Shown: in pieces, positions 38,345 through 49,979 of the stretch
Layout of the letters: every line of letters starts with the position of its first letter
Numbering within the stretch: the stretch's first letter is position 1
From: Selenomonas sputigena
GTDB taxonomy: Bacteria > Bacillota > Negativicutes > Selenomonadales > Selenomonadaceae
Reading direction: 5' to 3'
Length of the DNA: 64,000 nt
Assembly: GCF_026015965.1 (NCBI RefSeq)
Contig: NZ_CP110383.1
Span: forward strand, 1,553,501-1,617,500
Translations under genes and position numbers: made by a program
Notes under the pieces: model-generated
What the model saw: the letters and a program-made list of their open reading frames with translations, nothing else
The model's database searches: none
What the model was told of the DNA's origin: nothing

Positions 38345-39658
38345 CTACTCCATCTCGCCGCGAAAATCTTCAAGCGCGCAAAGCGCACGCTCGGCGAGCA
38401 TTTCCTTCTTGCGCTTCTTGTCGCGGATGCGTCCCTCCAAGGGAGGCAACAGCCCGAAGTTGACGTTCATCGGCTGGAAGTGACGCGAATCTGCCTCCGT
38501 GATGTAGGCAGCGAGTGCGCCGTGGCACGTCTCGCGCGGAAACACGAGCGGCAATTTCCCCTTTGCGAGCCGCGCGGCATTGATTCCTGCGACAAGACCC
38601 GAGGCCGCTGACTCGACGTAGCCCTCAACGCCCGTCATCTGTCCGGCGAAGAGAAGTTCCGCCTCCTTCTTGAGCTGATACGTCGGCGCGAGAAGGCGCG
38701 GCGAATCGATGTATGTGTTGCGGTGCATGACGCCGTAGCGCATGAACTCGGCATTTTCCAGTCCCGGGGTCATGCAGAAGACGCGCCGCTGCTCGCCCCA
38801 TTTCAAATGCGTCTGAAAGCCCACGATGTTGTAAAGCGTGCCCGCGGCATTATCCTGGCGAAGCTGCACGACGGCATGCGGGCGCACACCCGTCTTCGGG
38901 TCTTCGAGGCCGACGGGCTTCAAAGGGCCGAAGAGCAGCGTGCTTTCCCCGCGCGAAGCCATGACCTCGACGGGCATGCAGCCCTCGAAGAACACGGGCT
39001 TTTCAAAGCTGTGCAGCTCCGCCGTTTCCGCCGTCGTCAGCGCCTGCCAGAAGGCGCGGTACTCCTCTTCTGTCATCGGGCAGTTGATGTAGGCAGGCTC
39101 GCCCTTGCCGTAGCGCGAAGCGCGATAGGCCTTCGTCATGTCGATGGATTCGAGCGTCACGATGGGAGCCGCCGCATCGTAAAAGTAAAAGGACGCATCG
39201 CCCATCATCTCGCGCAGGCAGGCGGCGAGCGCACCGTCCGTCAGAGGGCCGGACGCCACGATGGTCACGGCATCCTCTTCTCGCGGAATCGTCTCGACGC
39301 GCATCCGCACGACCTCGACGCGCGGGTGCGCCGTGAGCTTCTCAGTAATAAAGCGCGAGAATCCCTCACGATCGACGGCGAGCGCACCGCCCGCCGGCAC
39401 GCGAGTCGCGTCCGCTGCTGCCATGACGAGAGAGCCGAGACGGCGCATCTCCTCCTTGAGGACGCCGACGGCGTTCTCAAGACCCGCGCCGCGCAGAGAA
39501 TTGCTGCAAACGAGCTCGGCGAAGCCCGCCGTCTTGTGCGCGGGACTTGAGTCGGCAGGGCGCATCTCATAGAGCGTGACCTGAGCGCCGCTCTCGGCCG
39601 CCTGCCATGCAGCTTCGCTGCCCGCAAGTCCCGCGCCCACGACAATGACCTTCTTCAC
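38345..39658 (-). CDS. trmFO: tRNA U54 methyltransferase, folate/FAD-dependent
   Basis: TrmFO makes ribothymidine at position 54 of tRNA using methylene-tetrahydrofolate and FADH2. The 437-residue protein has the dinucleotide motif [15 protein letters not shown], family signature [10 protein letters not shown], and [16 protein letters not shown]. The GTG start at 39658 overlaps the topA stop as GTGA. Confidence 0.95.
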   Translation of the reverse strand: MKKVIVVGAGLAGSEAAWQAAESGAQVTLYEMRPADSSPAHKTAGFAELVCSNSLRGAGLENAVGVLKEEMRRLGSLVMAAADATRVPAGGALAVDREGFSRFITEKLTAHPRVEVVRMRVETIPREEDAVTIVASGPLTDGALAACLREMMGDASFYFYDAAAPIVTLESIDMTKAYRASRYGKGEPAYINCPMTEEEYRAFWQALTTAETAELHSFEKPVFFEGCMPVEVMASRGESTLLFGPLKPVGLEDPKTGVRPHAVVQLRQDNAAGTLYNIVGFQTHLKWGEQRRVFCMTPGLENAEFMRYGVMHRNTYIDSPRLLAPTYQLKKEAELLFAGQMTGVEGYVESAASGLVAGINAARLAKGKLPLVFPRETCHGALAAYITEADSRHFQPMNVNFGLLPPLEGRIRDKKRKKEMLAERALCALEDFRGEME

Positions 39659-42150
39659 GTTGTTGCCTCCGCTTCCGCCGCCTTTTCCGCCGCTGCAGCT
39701 TCCTTCGCCTTCTTCGCTTCCAAGCGTGCGCGGCTCCTCTCAATCTCCTTGTTGATCGGGTGATCGATGCGCGTCTTGCATTCCTCGTTGCTGCAGTAGG
39801 GCAGGATTCTTCCGTTCTTGTAGCGATGGCGCAGCATGAAAGCGCCGCATTCCGGGCACTTTTCCGTCAATGGCTGGTCCCATGTCACATAGTCGCACGC
39901 GGGATAATTTTCGCAGCCGTAGAACGCCTGCCCGCGCCTTGAGCGGCGCTCGACGATCCTGCCGCCGCACTTGGGGCACGGCACGCCCGTATCTTTCAAA
40001 AGCGGCTTCGTGTTGCGGCAGTCGGGAAAGCCCGGGCAGGCGAGGAACTTGCCGTAGCGTCCCTGCTTGACGATCATGTTCCTGCCGCACTTCTCGCAGA
40101 TGACGTCGGAAACCTCCTCGGGGATCTCTACCTCGCCAATCGCCTCGTCCGCCTCTTCGAGCGTCTTTTCAAACGGCTCGTAAAAGCCGCGCAGAAGGTC
40201 GTTCTTGTCCACCTTTCCCTCGGCGATTTCGTCAAGCTCGTTTTCCAGTCCCGCCGTGAACTGCACGTCGACGATGTCCTTGAAATGTTCTTCGAGCATG
40301 TCGTTGACGAGGAAGCCGAGGTCGGTCGGCTGGAAATGCTTGTCCTGGCGCACGACGTAGCCGCGCGCCAAAATCGTCTCAATGATCGGCGCATAGGTGC
40401 TCGGACGGCCGATGTCCTCTTCTTCAAGTGTCTTGACGAGCGACGCCTCATTGTATCGCGGCGGCGGTTCCGTGAAGTGCTGCTCGGGCAGGAGATCCAA
40501 GAGGGAAAGCGCTTCCCCTGCCGCAAGTTCGGGCAGGAGCACGTCCTTTTCCTTCTTGTTGTCGGCATAGACGGCGAGGAAGCCCGGGAACTTCAGCGTC
40601 GAGCCGGAAGCGCGCGCGATGTAGCGCTCGCCTGCCGCCACGCTGACGCTCACCGTATCGAAGACGGCGGGCGTCATCTGGCTCGCGACGAAGCGCTGCC
40701 AGATCAGGGTGTAGAGACGAAGCTGCTCACGCGACAAATATTTTTCCATAAGCTCGGGCGTGTTCTCGACACTCGTCGGCCGAATCGCCTCGTGCGCGTC
40801 CTGCGCCTTCTTGCCCGCCGCATAGATATTGGGCTTTTCAGGCAGGTAATCCGCGCCGAACGACGTGCCGACGTAGCCGCGCACCTCATCGAGCGCGAGG
40901 TCGGAAAGACGCGTCGAATCCGTGCGCATGTAGGTGATGAGGCCGACGGGGCCGCGCCGGCCAAGTTCGACGCCCTCATAGAGCTGCTGGGCGATCATCA
41001 TCGTGCGGCGCGACGTGAATCCGAGCTTCCTCGATGCGTCCTGCTGCATGCTGCTCGTCGTAAAGGGCGCGACAGGATTGCGCCTGCGTTCGCGCTTTTT
41101 GACCTCCTTGACCGAAAAACTCTGCTTCGCCATATCCTTGACGAGAGCTGACGTTTCTTCTTTCGAGTGCAGCGCGAGCTTCTTGCCGTCGACGGTCGCG
41201 AGTTCAGCGGCAAACTGTGCGCCGCGCCCCTTCTTGAGCTTCATGCCGACCGTCCAGTATTCCTCGGGCACGAACGCCTGAATCTCCTTCTCGCGGTCGC
41301 ATATAAGTTTGACCGTCACCGACTGTACGCGGCCGGCGGAAAGCCCCTTCTTGATCTTGCGCCAGAGGAGCGGGCTGAGCTTGTAGCCGACGATGCGGTC
41401 GAGCATGCGACGCGCCTGCTGCGCGTCCACGCGGTCGAGGTTGATCGGGTACGGCTCCTTGACCGCCGCCTGTATGGCGGGCTTCGTAATCTCGTTGAAG
41501 ACGATGCGGCAATTCTCGTTCGGGTCGATGCCCAGAATGTGCGCGAGATGCCAAGCGATCGCCTCGCCTTCGCGGTCAGGATCGCTTGCCAGATAGATCT
41601 TGGCGGCGCGCTTCGCATCCTTCTTCAGCGCCTTGATGAGATCGCCCTTGCCGCGGATATTGATGTACTTCGGCGCAAAGTCGTTCTCAACGTCGATGCC
41701 GAACTGGCTCTTCGGAAGATCGCGCAGATGCCCCATGGACGCCCGCACCATGTATTTCTTGCCGAGATACTTCTCGATCGTCTTCGCCTTCGCCGGCGAC
41801 TCGACAACGACCAAGGTCTGCGGAGCTTCCTTCTTCGCTGCAGTCTTTTTCGCCGCGGTCTTCTTCGCAACGGTCTTCTTCGCAGCAGTCTTCTTCAGCG
41901 CTGACTTTTTTGCGGCAGGCCTCTTCTCAGCGGCAGATGCCGTCGCGGCGGACTTCTTCGCAGCGGATTTCTTGGTCGCCGTCTTCTTCGCCGAAGCCTT
42001 CTTTACGGCAGCCTCCTTCGCTGCCGGCTTTTCCACGGCGGCTGTCTTCGCCGCACCCTTTCCAGCGGCTCTCTTCCCTTCTTTTTTCTCCGCTTGCCCT
42101 GCGACTTCCCTATTCTTCTCTTGCGGCGTCTTTTTCTGCGCTGTCGGCAA
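39655..42150 (-). CDS. topA: DNA topoisomerase I with Lys/Ala-rich N-terminal tail
   Basis: TopA relaxes negative supercoils. The 831-residue protein has a Toprim domain starting [19 protein letters not shown], catalytic Tyr in [12 protein letters not shown], and three C-terminal four-Cys zinc modules. Residues 1-109 form an unusual tail of repeated KKTAAKK-type units, like a histone H1 tail, preceding the enzyme; such tails are usually at the C-terminus in other phyla. The TTG at 42150 has GGAGGGG 5 bp upstream. The tail probably increases DNA affinity. Confidence 0.95.
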   Translation of the reverse strand: MPTAQKKTPQEKNREVAGQAEKKEGKRAAGKGAAKTAAVEKPAAKEAAVKKASAKKTATKKSAAKKSAATASAAEKRPAAKKSALKKTAAKKTVAKKTAAKKTAAKKEAPQTLVVVESPAKAKTIEKYLGKKYMVRASMGHLRDLPKSQFGIDVENDFAPKYINIRGKGDLIKALKKDAKRAAKIYLASDPDREGEAIAWHLAHILGIDPNENCRIVFNEITKPAIQAAVKEPYPINLDRVDAQQARRMLDRIVGYKLSPLLWRKIKKGLSAGRVQSVTVKLICDREKEIQAFVPEEYWTVGMKLKKGRGAQFAAELATVDGKKLALHSKEETSALVKDMAKQSFSVKEVKKRERRRNPVAPFTTSSMQQDASRKLGFTSRRTMMIAQQLYEGVELGRRGPVGLITYMRTDSTRLSDLALDEVRGYVGTSFGADYLPEKPNIYAAGKKAQDAHEAIRPTSVENTPELMEKYLSREQLRLYTLIWQRFVASQMTPAVFDTVSVSVAAGERYIARASGSTLKFPGFLAVYADNKKEKDVLLPELAAGEALSLLDLLPEQHFTEPPPRYNEASLVKTLEEEDIGRPSTYAPIIETILARGYVVRQDKHFQPTDLGFLVNDMLEEHFKDIVDVQFTAGLENELDEIAEGKVDKNDLLRGFYEPFEKTLEEADEAIGEVEIPEEVSDVICEKCGRNMIVKQGRYGKFLACPGFPDCRNTKPLLKDTGVPCPKCGGRIVERRSRRGQAFYGCENYPACDYVTWDQPLTEKCPECGAFMLRHRYKNGRILPYCSNEECKTRIDHPINKEIERSRARLEAKKAKEAAAAEKAAEAEATT

Positions 42151-42178
42151 GATCGCCCCTCCTCAACTACTTAGATAC

Positions 42179-43273
42179 TCAAACACTCTTCCCCTTGGCG
42201 CTGCGTATGTATGTGCGCATGGGCGTCTCCTCGACAAGTCCCTTGACGCGCAGCCCCAGCAAGAGGAATGCGACGTTCGCGGCCTTGCCCTGCAGGCGGC
42301 AGATCAGCTCGTCGAGAGAAAGCGCCGCCTCACGCGAAAGGAGCGCGTAGACCGTCGCTTCCTCCTCCGTCAATTCCTGCGAAGGCGATGCGTTCGTTCG
42401 CGGCGCGCCGTCCTCGTACTCAGCGACAACGTCCGCCGCCGAGACGACAAGCCGCGCCCCCTGCTGAATCAGGCGATGGCAGCCACGGCTCGTCGCCGAG
42501 TAGATGCTGCCGGGCACGGCAAAGACGTCGCGCCCCTCGCTCAGGGCGAACTCCGCCGTGATCAAAGAGCCGCTCCGCTCCGCCGCCTCGACGACGATTG
42601 TGCCATGCGCAACGCCGCTGATGATGCGGTTCCGCGCGGGGAAGAACGCCGCGAGCGGCGCCGTGCCCGGCGCATACTCGGAAATGACCGCACCCTTCTC
42701 GGCAATCTCCGCCAGAAGCCGCGCATTCTCGCGCGGATAGGCGACATCGACACCGCAGCCGAGCACGGCGACCGTCTCGCCCGCCTGCAAAGCGCCCTTG
42801 TGCGAGGCCGTGTCGATGCCGCGCGCCGCGCCGCTCACGACGACAAAACCGCGCTCGGCAAGACCGAGCGCGATGTCCTCCGCCGCCCCCTTGCCATAGG
42901 CGCTCGCGTGCCGTGCGCCGACCATGGCGACGACGGGATGCTTCAGGCAATCGAGCGAGCCGCGGCAAAAGAGCGTCTGCGGCGGATTGTAGATTTCCTT
43001 CAACAGAGCGGGATATGCCTCATCTGACGGAACGAAGAGCGAGATGCCGCCCTTTTCGCACGCAGCCGCAATCTCCTCGGGCAGAGCTTCGTTCCTGCGG
43101 CAAAAATCATGCAGCGCCGCCGCACGCTCGGGCGAAAGATGCGCTGCACGAAGCGCCTCGGCGCGCGCGTGCCACGCGTCCTGCGCCGACCCAAAAACGC
43201 GCACGAGGGAGGCCGCCACACGGCTCCCCACGCTCGGAGCACGGCAAAGAGCCGCGAGGAAGAATCGCTCCAT
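42179..43273 (-). CDS. dprA: DNA processing protein DprA
   Basis: DprA loads RecA on incoming single-stranded DNA in natural transformation. The 364-residue protein has an N-terminal helical domain, the Rossmann core with MVGARHASAYG and SGAARGIDTASHKGAL, and a C-terminal winged helix (about 300-364). The ATG at 43273 follows GAGGAG; a GTG six codons earlier overlaps that site and is rejected. It precedes topA by 28 bp as in many Firmicutes. Confidence 0.93.
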   Translation of the reverse strand: MERFFLAALCRAPSVGSRVAASLVRVFGSAQDAWHARAEALRAAHLSPERAAALHDFCRRNEALPEEIAAACEKGGISLFVPSDEAYPALLKEIYNPPQTLFCRGSLDCLKHPVVAMVGARHASAYGKGAAEDIALGLAERGFVVVSGAARGIDTASHKGALQAGETVAVLGCGVDVAYPRENARLLAEIAEKGAVISEYAPGTAPLAAFFPARNRIISGVAHGTIVVEAAERSGSLITAEFALSEGRDVFAVPGSIYSATSRGCHRLIQQGARLVVSAADVVAEYEDGAPRTNASPSQELTEEEATVYALLSREAALSLDELICRLQGKAANVAFLLLGLRVKGLVEETPMRTYIRSAKGKSV

Positions 43274-43335
43274 GAAGTCACTCCTCTCCACCTCTTTGCG
43301 CCTTCATGCGTCACGAAAATCCCGCGAAGGCGTCC

Positions 43336-43698
43336 TTACGCCCTGCGCGTGACCTCGACCTCGACGTAATCCAACGGGCCATGGATGAGCACGGCATGCT
43401 TGCGCACGCGTGTCGTAACCTCAACGACCTGCGGGAACTTCTTCAAGATGCAGTCACCCGTCTTCGCCGCAAGAGTCATCAAGAGGTTGACCTTCGTCTC
43501 CTCCACAGTGTCCTCGATCAGAGGATAGACCGCCGCTGCATCAATCGCACCGTCTTCGATCCGATCCGTATCGCAGGCCTTGTCGTCGCGCGTCACCATC
43601 TCGACATCGACGTTAAGCTTCGCGCCCTGCTCCTTCTCATATTCATAAACGCCCTGAAAGCCATAAAACATCATGTTCATCATTCTGATCTTTGCCAT
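43336..43698 (-). CDS. folB: Dihydroneopterin aldolase
   Basis: FolB converts dihydroneopterin to hydroxymethyl-dihydropterin in folate synthesis. The 120-residue protein starts MAKIRMMNMMFYGFQGVYEYEKEQG, with the substrate Glu/Tyr pocket region, the LIEDTVEETKVNLLMTLA helix and the C-terminal RKHAVLIHGPLDYVEVEV segment. GGAGAGG precedes the ATG at 43698. The upstream gene encodes a domain also tied to pterin enzymes. Confidence 0.88.
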   Translation of the reverse strand: MAKIRMMNMMFYGFQGVYEYEKEQGAKLNVDVEMVTRDDKACDTDRIEDGAIDAAAVYPLIEDTVEETKVNLLMTLAAKTGDCILKKFPQVVEVTTRVRKHAVLIHGPLDYVEVEVTRRA

Positions 43699-43723
43699 GA
43701 AAATCCTCTCCTTCTCCCACGTT

Positions 43724-44089
43724 TTACATCTCCAAAAGCGCCAGGATATCGCGCGCCAAGACGTCAAGCCCCCACGGCTGACGCAGAAGCACGGCGGCGG
43801 CCGCACGGTACTGCGCGAGCGTCGCGAAGAGCAGTACATCCGTGCGCTCCTCGCTGAGGTCGACGGCATGGCGCGATACGGCGGCGTCCGCCCCCTTCGA
43901 CAGGAACGTCTGCTTGACGACGTTCGCCGCCTTCGTCGGCATGTCATGCACGCGGATCACGCAGAAGACAGCCTTGTCACGCATGATCGCGACGCCCGCT
44001 TCCGTGCAGCCGATCTCGCGCATGGCCGCCGCCGCCGTCTCCCTGCCCCAAGGCTCCATGCGCTCAAGCGCAAAACCTTTCCGCTCCAC
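43724..44089 (-). CDS. Standalone dihydropteroate-synthase-associated domain protein
   Basis: The 121-residue protein resembles the roughly 120-residue N-terminal domain that precedes the catalytic barrel in dihydropteroate synthases of some Clostridia-type Firmicutes (CTEAGVAIMRDKAVFCVIRV, KAANVVKQTFLSKGADAAVSRH, ERTDVLLFATLAQYR). Here it is a separate gene with its own stop, 25 bp before folB. A folP gene is not in the window. The GTG at 44089 has GGGGGG five bases upstream. Role in folate synthesis is inferred from homology by memory and from the folB neighbour. Confidence 0.6.
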   Translation of the reverse strand: MERKGFALERMEPWGRETAAAAMREIGCTEAGVAIMRDKAVFCVIRVHDMPTKAANVVKQTFLSKGADAAVSRHAVDLSEERTDVLLFATLAQYRAAAAVLLRQPWGLDVLARDILALLEM

Positions 44090-44187
44090 GAAATCCCCCC
44101 TTGCGCTTCATTTCCTCTCATTGTATCATAAAGAGAACGGAAAAGGTACGAAAAATTTGCAAAGCAGCGACAAACGGGGTGAACTCC

Positions 44188-44265
44188 ATGAGCGACGTCT
44201 TCCTGCTCTTTCTCATCTTCCTCATGCTCGCCTATACATTCTGGGACGAGCTTTTCACACGGTAA
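44188..44265 (+). CDS. Possible 25-residue single-span membrane peptide
   Basis: A short frame at 44188 follows GGGGTG and encodes MSDVFLLFLIFLMLAYTFWD plus ELFTR, one hydrophobic helix with charged ends. A promoter-like pair, TTGCGC (44101-44106) and TATCAT (44124-44129) with 17 bp between, lies upstream, and a GC-rich hairpin (44281-44306) follows. These three signs make a real small gene plausible. Confidence 0.4.
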   Translation: MSDVFLLFLIFLMLAYTFWDELFTR

Positions 44266-44344
44266 TCATGCAAGGCGGGTCTGTGCGCACAATGAAGTGC
44301 GCACAGGCCCGTCCTGCCGTTTTCATGAGAATCACCCGATACAT

Positions 44345-46855
44345 TCAAAGATACCGCCCCGTGACACTCTGCGGCTCCCTGTGGATGTCCTCGTGCGTGC
44401 CGCAGGCGACAATCTCGCCCCCTGCATCCCCGCCGCCCGGCCCCATGTCGAGGATGTAGTCGGCGTTCCGGATGACATCGAGGTCATGCTCGATGACGAT
44501 GACGGTCGCGCCGCTCGCCAAGAGTGTCTGAAATACGCCGAGCAGTGTCTCTACATCGAGCGGATGCAGACCGATCGTCGGCTCATCGAAGACGAATACG
44601 GAGCCCTCCTGCCCTCTTCCCATATCGCTCGCGAGCTTCAATCGCTGTGCCTCGCCACCCGACAGCCCCGGCGTCGCTTCGCCGAGCGTCAAATAGCCTA
44701 GACCGAGATCGTGCAGGATCTGAAGCCGCCGCTGCACCGCCTTCAAATCGCCGCAAAGTTCCAGCGCCTCATCGACGCTCAGCGACATCAGCTCGGGCAG
44801 AGAACAGGCCTGCTTCCCCTTGCGCTGCACGCGAAGAAGATCGGCGGCTTCCCTGCAATAGCGCGAGCCGCCGCAGTCGGGGCAGTCAATCGTGACATCG
44901 GGCAGGAATTGGACATCGAGGCTGATCGAGCCTGTTCCGTCGCACGTCGGACAGCGAAGTTTCCCCGTGTTGTAGGAAAAATCCCCCGCCTTATAGCCAT
45001 GCGCCTTCGCCGCCTCCGTGCGCGCATAAATCTTTCGCAGCTCGTCGTGTACGTTCGCGTAAGTGGCGACGGTAGAACGCACGTTGGCGCCGATCGGCAC
45101 AGCGTCGATCAGCCGCACCTGCCGCACGCCGTCGGCGGCGATTTCTCGAACGTGCGCGGGAAGCGCCGTGCCGTTGATCTGCGCTTCGAGCGCCGGAATG
45201 AGGCTTTCGAGGATCAGCGTCGTCTTGCCCGAGCCGGAAACGCCGGTCACGACGCTCAGTCGTCCCAGTGGAAACACGGCGTGAAGAGGCTTCACCGTAT
45301 GGATCTGCTCCGTTTTGAGCTCGATCCTGCCATGCCGGAACATACCCTCAGCCGGCGCAGGCGTATGGACGCGCACCTTTTTTCTGCCGGACAGAAAGGC
45401 GCCGATGCGCGAGTTCTCGTTCTTTTCCAGCTCCGCGAGCGTCCCCTGCGCGATGATCGTGCCGCCGCCCGCTCCCGCCTCCGGCCCCATCTCAATGAAG
45501 TGATCGGCGCTCTTCAAGATCTGCACGTCATGATCGACGAGAATGATGGAATTCCCGTCAGCCATGAGTTCCTGCATGACATGCAGCAGGCCTTCGATGT
45601 TCGACGGATGAAGTCCTATGGACGGTTCATCGAGAACGTAGAGCACGCCCGTCGTCCGATTGCGCACGGCGCGCGCGAGCTGCATGCGCTGCCGCTCTCC
45701 CGTCGAGAGCGTCGACGCCGCGCGATCGAGCGCGAGGTAGCCGAGACCGAGTTCCATGAGGCGCGCCGCCGTATGCCGGAACGTCTCGCAGATGCTTTGC
45801 GCCATCAGAACCATATCCTGCGGCATCGCCCGGGGAACATCCGCGACCCACGCCGCAAGCTCCGTCAGCGTCATGCGGCAGACATCCGGCAGGGAAAGTC
45901 CCGCGAGGCGCGGCGCACGCGCTGCATCCGAGAGGCGCGTGCCGTGACACGACGGGCAGATCTCCTGGCGCAGGAATTTTTCCACGCGCTTCATGCCCTT
46001 TTCATCCTTGACCTTCGCAAGCGCATTTTCTACGGTATAAATCGCGTTGAAATAGGTGAATTCCATCTCTCCCGCCGCACCAGTCTTTTTGAGCTGATAG
46101 ACCATATGCACTTTGTCGGGCGGCCCGTGAAAGACGATGTCCCTCTCTTTCGCGGTAAGCTCGCGGAACGGCACGTCCGTCCGCACGCCCAACTTCTGCG
46201 CAATCTCCTTCATCAGCGACCACATGAGCGTCTGCCACGGCAGCACCGCGCCCTCGTCGATCGAGAGAGATTCGTCGGGCACGAGCGTCGACTCATCGAC
46301 GACGCGCACGATTCCCGTGCCGCCGCACGCCTCGCAGGCGCCGCCGCTGTTGAATGCCAGCTCCTCCGCACCTGGCGCGTAGAAATGCACGCCGCACGTC
46401 GGGCAAGTGATCTCCTGCTCCGCTGCGACCCTGCGCGTCGGCGGCACATAGTGACCGTTCGGGCAGCGATGGCTCGCCAGACGCGAGAACATCAGCCGCA
46501 CGACGTTCAGCAGCTCCGTCGCGGTGCCGAACGTGCTGCGCATCCCGGGCACGCCCGGGCGCTGATGCAGCGCGAGCGCCGCCGGAATATAGCGCACCTC
46601 GTCGACACGCGCCTTCTCCGCCTGTGTCATGCGCCGCCTCGTGTACGTCGACAACGCTTCCAGATACCGCCGCGACCCTTCGGCGTAGAGCACGCCGAGC
46701 GCGAGAGAGGACTTGCCCGATCCCGAAACGCCCGCAATGCCGACGATTTTATGCAGCGGAATGTCGACGGATATATTCTTCAAATTGTGCACGCGCGCCC
46801 CTCGGACTTCGATCGCCAATGGAGCCGCCCGGCTTTCGCTTCGTTCTTTTATCAT
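44345..46855 (-). CDS. UvrA-like ABC ATPase, UvrA2-type paralogue
   Basis: The 836-residue protein has two ABC modules (GVSGSGKSS and GVSGSGKTT) and several CxxC zinc modules (CEACGGTGIV, CPSCHGTR, CPTCDGTG, CPDCGGSR), like excinuclease UvrA. It is about 100 residues shorter than housekeeping UvrA, as expected for UvrA2/DrrC-like paralogues lacking the UvrB-binding domain. These have been linked to tolerance of DNA-binding drugs. No uvrB or uvrC is adjacent. The ATG at 46855 has GGGAG upstream; an ATG at 46867 is also possible. Confidence 0.85.
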   Translation of the reverse strand: MIKERSESRAAPLAIEVRGARVHNLKNISVDIPLHKIVGIAGVSGSGKSSLALGVLYAEGSRRYLEALSTYTRRRMTQAEKARVDEVRYIPAALALHQRPGVPGMRSTFGTATELLNVVRLMFSRLASHRCPNGHYVPPTRRVAAEQEITCPTCGVHFYAPGAEELAFNSGGACEACGGTGIVRVVDESTLVPDESLSIDEGAVLPWQTLMWSLMKEIAQKLGVRTDVPFRELTAKERDIVFHGPPDKVHMVYQLKKTGAAGEMEFTYFNAIYTVENALAKVKDEKGMKRVEKFLRQEICPSCHGTRLSDAARAPRLAGLSLPDVCRMTLTELAAWVADVPRAMPQDMVLMAQSICETFRHTAARLMELGLGYLALDRAASTLSTGERQRMQLARAVRNRTTGVLYVLDEPSIGLHPSNIEGLLHVMQELMADGNSIILVDHDVQILKSADHFIEMGPEAGAGGGTIIAQGTLAELEKNENSRIGAFLSGRKKVRVHTPAPAEGMFRHGRIELKTEQIHTVKPLHAVFPLGRLSVVTGVSGSGKTTLILESLIPALEAQINGTALPAHVREIAADGVRQVRLIDAVPIGANVRSTVATYANVHDELRKIYARTEAAKAHGYKAGDFSYNTGKLRCPTCDGTGSISLDVQFLPDVTIDCPDCGGSRYCREAADLLRVQRKGKQACSLPELMSLSVDEALELCGDLKAVQRRLQILHDLGLGYLTLGEATPGLSGGEAQRLKLASDMGRGQEGSVFVFDEPTIGLHPLDVETLLGVFQTLLASGATVIVIEHDLDVIRNADYILDMGPGGGDAGGEIVACGTHEDIHREPQSVTGRYL

Positions 46856-46881
46856 TTCGTCTCCCATCTTGCCGGCCTTGG

Positions 46882-47706
46882 CTACTTTCTCCTTCCTGCA
46901 ACATCTTCCCGTTCCTCGCAGATGGGATTCTCGGCAAAAAGCCGATTCACCCTCTCGATAAACAGAGCTCTGATTTCTTCAAACGAATGATGCCGAAAGT
47001 AACTAGGAGACAGATCTTCCAACGCTTTTCGCTTGATTTTACGGAATTTTTGGCGATTCCTGTATAAAAAATCCGCCGCACAGTTGACTTCATAGTAGGT
47101 TTCGTATTTTGTTCTCTCGTCGAATCTTACGATGGTGCAGCAAGAATTCCATTCTATATTGTATCGGTTGATAATATATTTTTTGCAAATCAATTCATGC
47201 CAGATCTCACTGCCGATAACAGACATATCAATAACCATCGTGCTTCCTCCGGGATGATTTCCGTCACATGACCCTCCGGTGAAGATACAACAAGCAGATA
47301 TGGCTTTGATGTAACGGGCGATGAAGCTATCGAGGCATGATACGCCGACTTTCCATGCATGCTCCCGGCGTTGGAAGTACTGCCAGTTATAGCCATTGCA
47401 CCACGACTCCCCTCCATACGGAGGACGAGCGTCGAACAGATCTTCAAAGGCGGCAACGTTCAAGTCAGACGAAGGGACGATCTCGCTTCCGCAAAGACTG
47501 CCGCATTCGGATTCAGCCAACAGCCTATTCAAATAACGGGCATCATCCATATACCTTTCATCATGTAAGCAGGAATTATCACTGAGGCATGGTTTGCCAT
47601 CTATGATTTCCACTAAAAAACCGCGGGCTTTGATCAATGCGATCAAATAATCCTGTTCACTTTTACAGCTTTGCCGTATTCTTGCAAAAAAGTCCGCTCT
47701 ATTCAC
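46882..47706 (-). CDS. Hypothetical protein, 274 residues
   Basis: This soluble protein has 274 residues and many Cys and aromatic residues, with no signal peptide and no domain I can name. The final third is basic (RNRQKFRKIKRKALEDLSPS). Base composition is lower in GC than neighbouring genes, suggesting acquisition. A consensus promoter (47823-47850) lies upstream, giving a leader of about 110 nt, and the UvrA-like gene follows 26 bp downstream, probably cotranscribed. Confidence 0.65.
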   Translation of the reverse strand: MNRADFFARIRQSCKSEQDYLIALIKARGFLVEIIDGKPCLSDNSCLHDERYMDDARYLNRLLAESECGSLCGSEIVPSSDLNVAAFEDLFDARPPYGGESWCNGYNWQYFQRREHAWKVGVSCLDSFIARYIKAISACCIFTGGSCDGNHPGGSTMVIDMSVIGSEIWHELICKKYIINRYNIEWNSCCTIVRFDERTKYETYYEVNCAADFLYRNRQKFRKIKRKALEDLSPSYFRHHSFEEIRALFIERVNRLFAENPICEEREDVAGRRK

Positions 47707-47822
47707 GATACCCTCTCCCTATATAATCTTAGATCCGCTTACCCGTCTCTACGTTGATTCATTGCCGTTTCCACGCCGGCTCTGTTGTCCTTGGAATATG
47801 CAAAGATTGAAATCTTAAGTTT

Positions 47823-47850
47823 ATTATAAGATATTCACAAACAATGTCAA
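47823..47850 (-). promoter_or_regulatory. Promoter of the hypothetical/UvrA-like unit
   Basis: TTGACA (47845-47850) and TATAAT (47823-47828) on the minus strand are 16 bp apart. It starts just after the trp operon terminator. Confidence 0.75.
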
Positions 47851-47860
47851 CATAAAGCAA

Positions 47861-47895
47861 AACAGCGATTTGCATGAATACGGCAAATCGCTGTT
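47861..47895 (-). terminator. Terminator of the trp operon
   Basis: A perfect 13-bp stem (AACAGCGATTTGC with GCAAATCGCTGTT) closes on a 9-base loop, just after the trpG stop. Read leftwards, its tail has several T but no long run. Confidence 0.8.
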
Positions 47896-47913
47896 TCTTC
47901 TCAACCCTTCTCC

Positions 47914-48466
47914 TCAGGCCAATCCTTGCAGGAAGTTCCGCATGATCTTCTCGCCGTCGGGCGTCAGGATGGACTCGGGATGGAACTGGATGCCCTCGAT
48001 GGCATACTCCTTGTGGCGCACGCCCATGATCGTGCCGTCTTCCAGCTCGGCGGTGACGGCGAGGCAGTCGGGCAGAGATTCGCGCTCGATGATGAGCGAG
48101 TGGTAGCGGCCGACTGCCACTTTCTCGGGCAGCCCTGCGTAAAGGTCCTGCCCGTCGTGGCGAATCGGCGAAGGCTTGCCGTGCACGATCTCCTTGGCGC
48201 GCACGATGCAGCCGCCGAAGACTTCGCCGATTGCCTGATGGCCGAGGCAGATACCGAGGAGCGGCACTTTGTCCTTCGCCGCTTCGATCAGCGCTTCAAG
48301 ATTGCCCGCATCCTTCGGCAGCCCCGGCCCCGGCGAGAGGATTACGGCCTCGTAGTGCGCCGCCAACACGTCCTCGGGCATCACGTCATCGTTTCGCACG
48401 ACCTCAACCTCTGCGCCGAGGGAAGCGAGAAGCTGATAGATATTGTAAGTAAATGAATCGTAGTTG

Positions 48467-48483
<17 letters not shown>
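47914..48483 (-). CDS. trpG: Anthranilate synthase glutamine amidotransferase subunit
   Basis: TrpG supplies ammonia from glutamine to TrpE. The 189-residue class I amidotransferase has FDNYDSFTYN, the nucleophile motif LLGICLGHQAIGEVFGG and the terminal His-Glu in GIQFHPES. The ATG at 48483 follows GGAGG and overlaps trpE by 17 bp. It is the last gene of the operon. It could also serve para-aminobenzoate synthesis, as many such subunits do. Confidence 0.93.
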
Positions 48484-49966
<1,483 letters not shown>

Positions 49967-49979
49967 TTTCTGCACCCCC

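Noticed and set aside
41824-42150. Tandem repeat array resembling a CRISPR or VNTR
   Set aside because: It encodes the Lys/Ala tail of TopA in frame, with degenerate units and no spacers.
43673-44131. A plus-strand frame opposite folB and the adjacent gene
   Set aside because: No ribosome site or domain; both minus-strand genes show family motifs and Shine-Dalgarno sites.
44345-46855. Housekeeping UvrA
   Set aside because: Too short, no uvrB or uvrC nearby; it fits the UvrA2-type paralogue better.
44711-46990. A 759-codon plus-strand frame opposite the UvrA-like gene
   Set aside because: Same reason: low-complexity Arg-rich translation antisense to a clear ATPase with motifs.
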